Shown here: positions 59,501 through 64,000 of the stretch, in pieces
Numbering within the stretch: position 1 is the stretch's first letter
Layout of the letters: every line of letters starts with the position of its first letter
Source of the DNA: Paracyclopina nana
Lineage: Eukaryota > Arthropoda > Copepoda > Cyclopoida > Cyclopettidae
Reading direction: 5' to 3'
DNA length: 64,000 bases
Assembly: GCA_019096065.1 (NCBI GenBank)
Contig: JAGUCH010000001.1
Coordinates: 13,144,001-13,208,000, forward strand
The notes under the pieces: generated by a model
Seen by the model: the letters and a program-made list of their open reading frames with translations, nothing else
What the model was told of the DNA's origin: nothing
Databases searched by the model: none
Program-made: the position numbers and the translations under genes

Positions 59501-62500
59501 CCTTGGCTGGAGCAACGCCTATTCTACAGAGGTGTGCACGCGGGACCTAACTGGTGAGTAATTAAGTAATTAGTCATTATTAGTCAGACTGCTTTTCTTA
59601 ATTTCCAACCTGATATCCGTGTAATACACCTAAACTAGCACATAATCGGAGATCAGAATGTAAGGGGAAAAAACCGATTCAAGGCAAAAAAGATGCCTGA
59701 TTTTCCATGGTCAGGTAAAAACTGGGAGCTAGCTGACAATTTTTTCATCCCTAAAATAAAAGACAGTAATTAAGACATCACTCATCGCTAGAACAGGCTG
59801 GGGAGGTTTTTTTCTGACCAATTGGCATGGGATTTTGGTGACCTTTACATCATAATATTGTGTGATTATAAAGGCTTAGGGAACCACGACCTTGCCTGAT
59901 GTACAAGTGTTGACGACACCCAGGTGAAATTAAAAAGCATTACAGGTTTGATATCTGTCATTCTGCGGCAAGGATTTTATCAGAGGTCAACGCACCCCTC
60001 TAGCTCACGTATATTATTGTTTTTATACATGTGCCCGCATCTGTATGCTCTGCTGCTGGGAATAGAGAGGTGAGCATTTTGTTGTCAAGCAAGTTAAATC
60101 AAGGTCACTGTCAAATGTAGCTAAACAAGATTTGGTTCGTAGAATTCGTACAAAAATTCTGGGAAGAAGATAGATTTTCAGTTGTGTTGGTGACACATGA
60201 TTTTGGGGCACAAAAAGATCAAAGCAGATCGGGTGATCGCCAAGTTTTTGCTTGCCCAGGAGAGGTGGTTAGCAGCTGCCATGAGAGATTTGTTTACATC
60301 GGAACAATTGGCGAGAGAAATAATCGCAACCTCAAGCCAAATACCAAACAGGTTTGATGCGGGCAGTTCGATCGTTAATCATCATAAATGTAATAAGCCA
60401 GGATCATCCCTGCCCAGCCCTCGCTGTAATAATGTTTGTTTGCTGGCTACTGGTCCCATTAAAATGCCTAAAAATCGAGGAACTAGCTGTTGCAAATGTT
60501 AGCAAGATCTCAGGCATTCTTGAGCATAATTAGTAGCTTCTCGAGCTCAATTTTAAATGTATTTTGCGACGAATTCTGACTCCAGACAAGACTGAAACCT
60601 GAGCCCGTGTGCAACATGTCTGAATTCTTTAATTAAGGACATATTCACAGTATCTCATGTGAGGTCTTTTGCTCCTCATCGTGCACACAGACGACGTTTT
60701 TCTGCGTATTTTAAATGCAAAACTTTTGCGCGGCGCAATTTTTCAGAACACTCTCCGTAGAAGCGAGCGAGTCTTTGATGATGACAAAAGGGCGGAGGTC
60801 AAAAGTGTGAACTCGGGCCTTTTCAGACCCAATTAGAAGGTTTAATCATGCAAATACTAGGCGCAGTGCAAATGTTTTGCCTGGTGCGAAGAACAATTGC
60901 TCATTTAATTCCATAATTGTTGCTGCTCCATAAAGTTCGTGCAAAATTATTTGCATTCTTCTAGGCCAGCGCTCGCGCGCGCGCGCAGACAAACGCAAAG
61001 TTATTGCCAATAATTAGCCGAGGTGCTAAAAAGCAATGTGCGCTACATTACGTCAGATTCGTGCTGAACCTGGCACATTCTTAATTTGCCGTGGTGCCAT
61101 TTTTTTGCGCACATTGAAATTCTATCGATCATCTGAAAGCAATGTTATAATTTTGCACGGACTGCGCGCTGTAGCTAATTACGCGAAGAGTCCGAAATGT
61201 GGCGGAATCCATATTTTGATTGATTGATGCTATTGGCTGAATTCTTTTTTTTCCGTCTGAGTCATGCAAAGATATGACACAAGGTTGCATGCCAAGTCCA
61301 AAGTCTTTGAAGTCTCAAAAAGGAGGATGCATTTGTTTGCGTGTTTAGAGGATGATCATAGACAGACTTTTTCAGCCAAATGTACTTATTAGAACTACAT
61401 GAGAATGTTTATGCCATCATGGATCCAGACTAGTTTGCAAAAAAGGGGGGGTAGAGGGGCTTTATGTCTTTTTATGAGATCCCCTCGCAAATTCCCAGTA
61501 GTGTTGCAAAAACAAGTCTGAAAATGGCGAGCTCGCGCGTCGGTGTAGTTGACCCCATTAATGCACTTTTTTTGCTGCATGAATGATCCTCCTCAAAGGA
61601 CATAATATACTTCATTCAATGATGCGTCGGCTGCTACTGTGGAAATGAATCACCAGACCCCATCATCAATTGGCTGGAATTTTTTGCTTCACTGCGAAAA
61701 TGATATCCACCACTGTGTGAGCAAAGATTGTGCAAAAAAATGAAAAAAACGTATTTGCGAGGGCGCGCGCGCGAGCTTAGCTTTTTCTATGAGTGAGCCA
61801 TAAAATCCGAGTTTTATTGACATTTGCCCATATTTTGTTTTTGTTCTCTTTTAGCAACTTCCAACCCCAGGGTGCCCTTTGCAAAAAAACGCGAAATGGC
61901 CCATTCAAAACAGATTCCCGGCTTATTTTGCAATGCAAAAAAAGAGAGAGATTGTTCATGAACGTCGAGACTTGTGCTATGAGGCCTTTGTCATCATTGA
62001 GCTACTCCATCAGGAAAAAGTTTTTGTAGCAATTTCGTGTAATCGTAATTTTATTGCATTTTGTCGTCAGTTCACCCCTTGTTTTTTATGGTCAATGATG
62101 ATGACGACGAGGCGACAAAATCGTTTTATTTTTCTACGATGTGTCTAGTCGAATATTTATGGCATCACAATTTGTGAATGTCTGGATTAAAATCGACATT
62201 ACTCCAGCTATTCCATGGCTTTGCAGGAGAGCAGCTAAATTGTTAAAGGTATGTTATTTTAGCACTAAAACGAGGGAGGATGACTTGCACATTTTTAAGG
62301 AGTTTTACGACCCTATAAATACGGGGTGTTTCTGCTGCTAGTACACACGCGGATCCCAGACGTGACTGGCAAAAGATGTAAAGACTCCAATTTTGCAAGC
62401 CTTTTCAACCTGCCAATTTCTCACTTAGCACAGATAAGCAAACTGCGTCTAGACTCATTCAAATATAGCAGCAATACAAATCCATTTCTAGCAATACGTC

Positions 62501-64000
62501 CACCTTTTTGTCGATGGCATGGATCTGATCGATTTTTGTACAACATCGTCACGACAAATTGTGACGTGCATCTCAGACTTTCAAATCTGTCAATTTTTAA
62601 AGCAAATCAGACAGAAATCACTTTTTTGATAAATGACCTCCTGGAAACGAATGACTCTACTGCTAAGTGAGTAGTGGGTCTTCTTTATAAGGAAATAGCG
62701 AGAAAATTGCTTTGATAGCCCCAGGTTATTAGCCTTTTTCCAGAGCTTTGTATCATCCTGATTGTTCGCTTAAATGCTACTGTATATACCATCTTTTTTC
62801 TTTGTTGCTGCAGTGATGCAGTTGTGAGCTGCTGGGGAAGTGACGCAAGGAAAAGCTTCTGCTCCTCCATTTTTAAAATCCGAGACAAAGTAGAAGTGTA
62901 CTAGCAGCGAAAGAGTCAACCAAGTCAAGCATGAAGGAACGCAATGCTATGATTTTGTGGGAAGAAACCCTGCTATATTAGGATGATTATAAATGTTCAC
63001 TAGCAGCCCTCGTCATCTACTTTATTGTATACTACATATAAGCAGGAGCAGTGTGACCTCTCTCACGACTAAATCAACCTTATTTCCTACAAAAACCAAG
63101 CTAGTTAGGGTCAGACAGGAAGTTAATGAGAGAAGAAACAGGGGATAACTTTGACTGGGTTGTTTGGGGGGAGCTGAAGTAGCATACACAGTGCAGCTAG
63201 AGTGTACGCATAGGTAGCAGCAAACCCTTCTGATTACTCTTTGTCATGAATGGCTCTGTGCTCTACTACTATATAGAGAGGCTTGTCAGACAAAAAGACA
63301 CGAGGCTGTCAAATTTAAGCGTCAAAAATATTTACGTTTTGCTTTTTGCTGCAAAACGATGTGGCAGTGTATGGCCATTTTTTGCGCAAAAAACTCAAAT
63401 AAAAAACGGGGGATGACTACTACTTGGCTTGACTGAGAAAAATGCCATGTTTAACCATTAGCAAAGAAGTGGTTAAACTGCTTGAAAATTGGCAGCATGA
63501 AAAGGAAAGTAAAAGTCTGGGAAAAAGCAGGCCAATTAATCATTCCCCTTCGTCTCGTGGAGGTGAGACTATTTCAGGTGGTCCTTGATGAAAAATCTTG
63601 ATATCTTCTAAACTGGTTTTGTGCCTCTTGCACCCTTTTTCTCAATCGGTAGGCAGGATCGCCTCAAGGTTTCAGTATATACTTTTTTTGTTAATGTGGT
63701 ACATGACAAGGGGTAGTAAAACTGATTGGTTTGAGTTTTTTCGACTTGTGGTTGAGTCTCCTCCCTTTTATCACTTCCATTTGTAATAGAACGTGCCTTT
63801 GGTACAATTTTTGCGTCAATCGATTCTTGTTTCACCGTTCGTTTCCCAGAATCGTAAGCAAAAAGAAAACGATCGCTTACAGATGTGTGTGTGATTTGTG
63901 TCAAGTTTGGTCCATATTTGTGCAGCAGTCGAGAGAGTGAGCCCACAACTTTTCTTCGTGGGGGTCACTATCTGTTGGAATTTCCTCCCTAACACCAATC
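56573..64000. other. Gene-free stretch to window end
   Basis: I recognise no gene, tRNA or repeat array. The longest frame, 172 codons on the minus strand at 57856-58374, has no known domain and no splice partners, so it is not called. CG dinucleotide runs occur at about 60974-60986 and 61762-61773, and a CTG run at about 57570-57584. Confidence 0.5.
60974..60986. repeat. CG dinucleotide run
   Basis: About six CG units in AT-rich DNA. A similar run lies at about 61762-61773. Such alternating tracts can adopt left-handed DNA, but no function is shown. Confidence 0.8.

Noticed and set aside
1-64000. CRISPR array, bacterial operons or phage genes
   Set aside because: No regular direct repeats with spacers, no clustered prokaryote-type genes, and clear spliceosomal introns show a eukaryotic genome.

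Overview
This window is nuclear DNA of an animal, most likely an invertebrate. Three things point there: the only recognisable cellular gene is a Myc-family bHLH-zipper transcription factor; the transposon genes carry very short spliced GT-AG introns of 52-58 bp; and most of the rest is AT-rich, gene-poor DNA with mobile-element remnants and CAG/CTG, AGT and CG simple repeats. The sequence alone does not fix the phylum. An arthropod or other protostome is a guess.

Layout. Positions 1-6390 hold nothing I can identify. Positions 6391-8714 are a CpG-rich block without a recognisable gene. An AT-rich, simple-repeat-rich stretch (8715-10295) is the likely 3' UTR of the Myc gene. Myc lies on the minus strand (10296-11924, one coding exon, 542 aa). 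Its leader contains a perfect 12-bp hairpin (11977-12004). About 0.85-1.1 kb upstream of the start codon is a CpG-rich island with three E2F-type sites and one E-box (12766-13110). This is the likeliest distal promoter or first noncoding exon. From 13.1 to 47.6 kb I see no convincing gene. That stretch holds several non-autonomous DNA-transposon insertions: a 133-bp hairpin element (24265-24397), a 458-bp element with V(D)J-heptamer-like ends and a 5-bp target duplication (26577-27034), and a 1.23-kb foldback element with a 62-bp minisatellite and a tRNA-derived segment inside (31072-32304).

The most striking object is an apparently intact 8.9-kb DNA transposon at 47652-56572. It is bounded by an 18-bp perfect inverted repeat and carries two head-to-head genes. 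On the plus strand is a two-exon, 1014-aa transposase of the CACTA/EnSpm-like type. On the minus strand is an eight-exon, 1057-aa accessory protein that I cannot assign to a family. A degenerate motif of about 19 bp (core AAAAACG followed by a TAATWAC-like tail) recurs in most of the introns, in the shared promoter and in both subterminal regions, but is scarce in the exons. By analogy with TnpA sites in maize Spm, it may be the element's own protein-binding site, carried inside its introns. The foldback element at 31 kb has nearly the same termini (12 of 14 bases) and may be a non-autonomous relative. Nothing identifiable lies from 56573 to the end.
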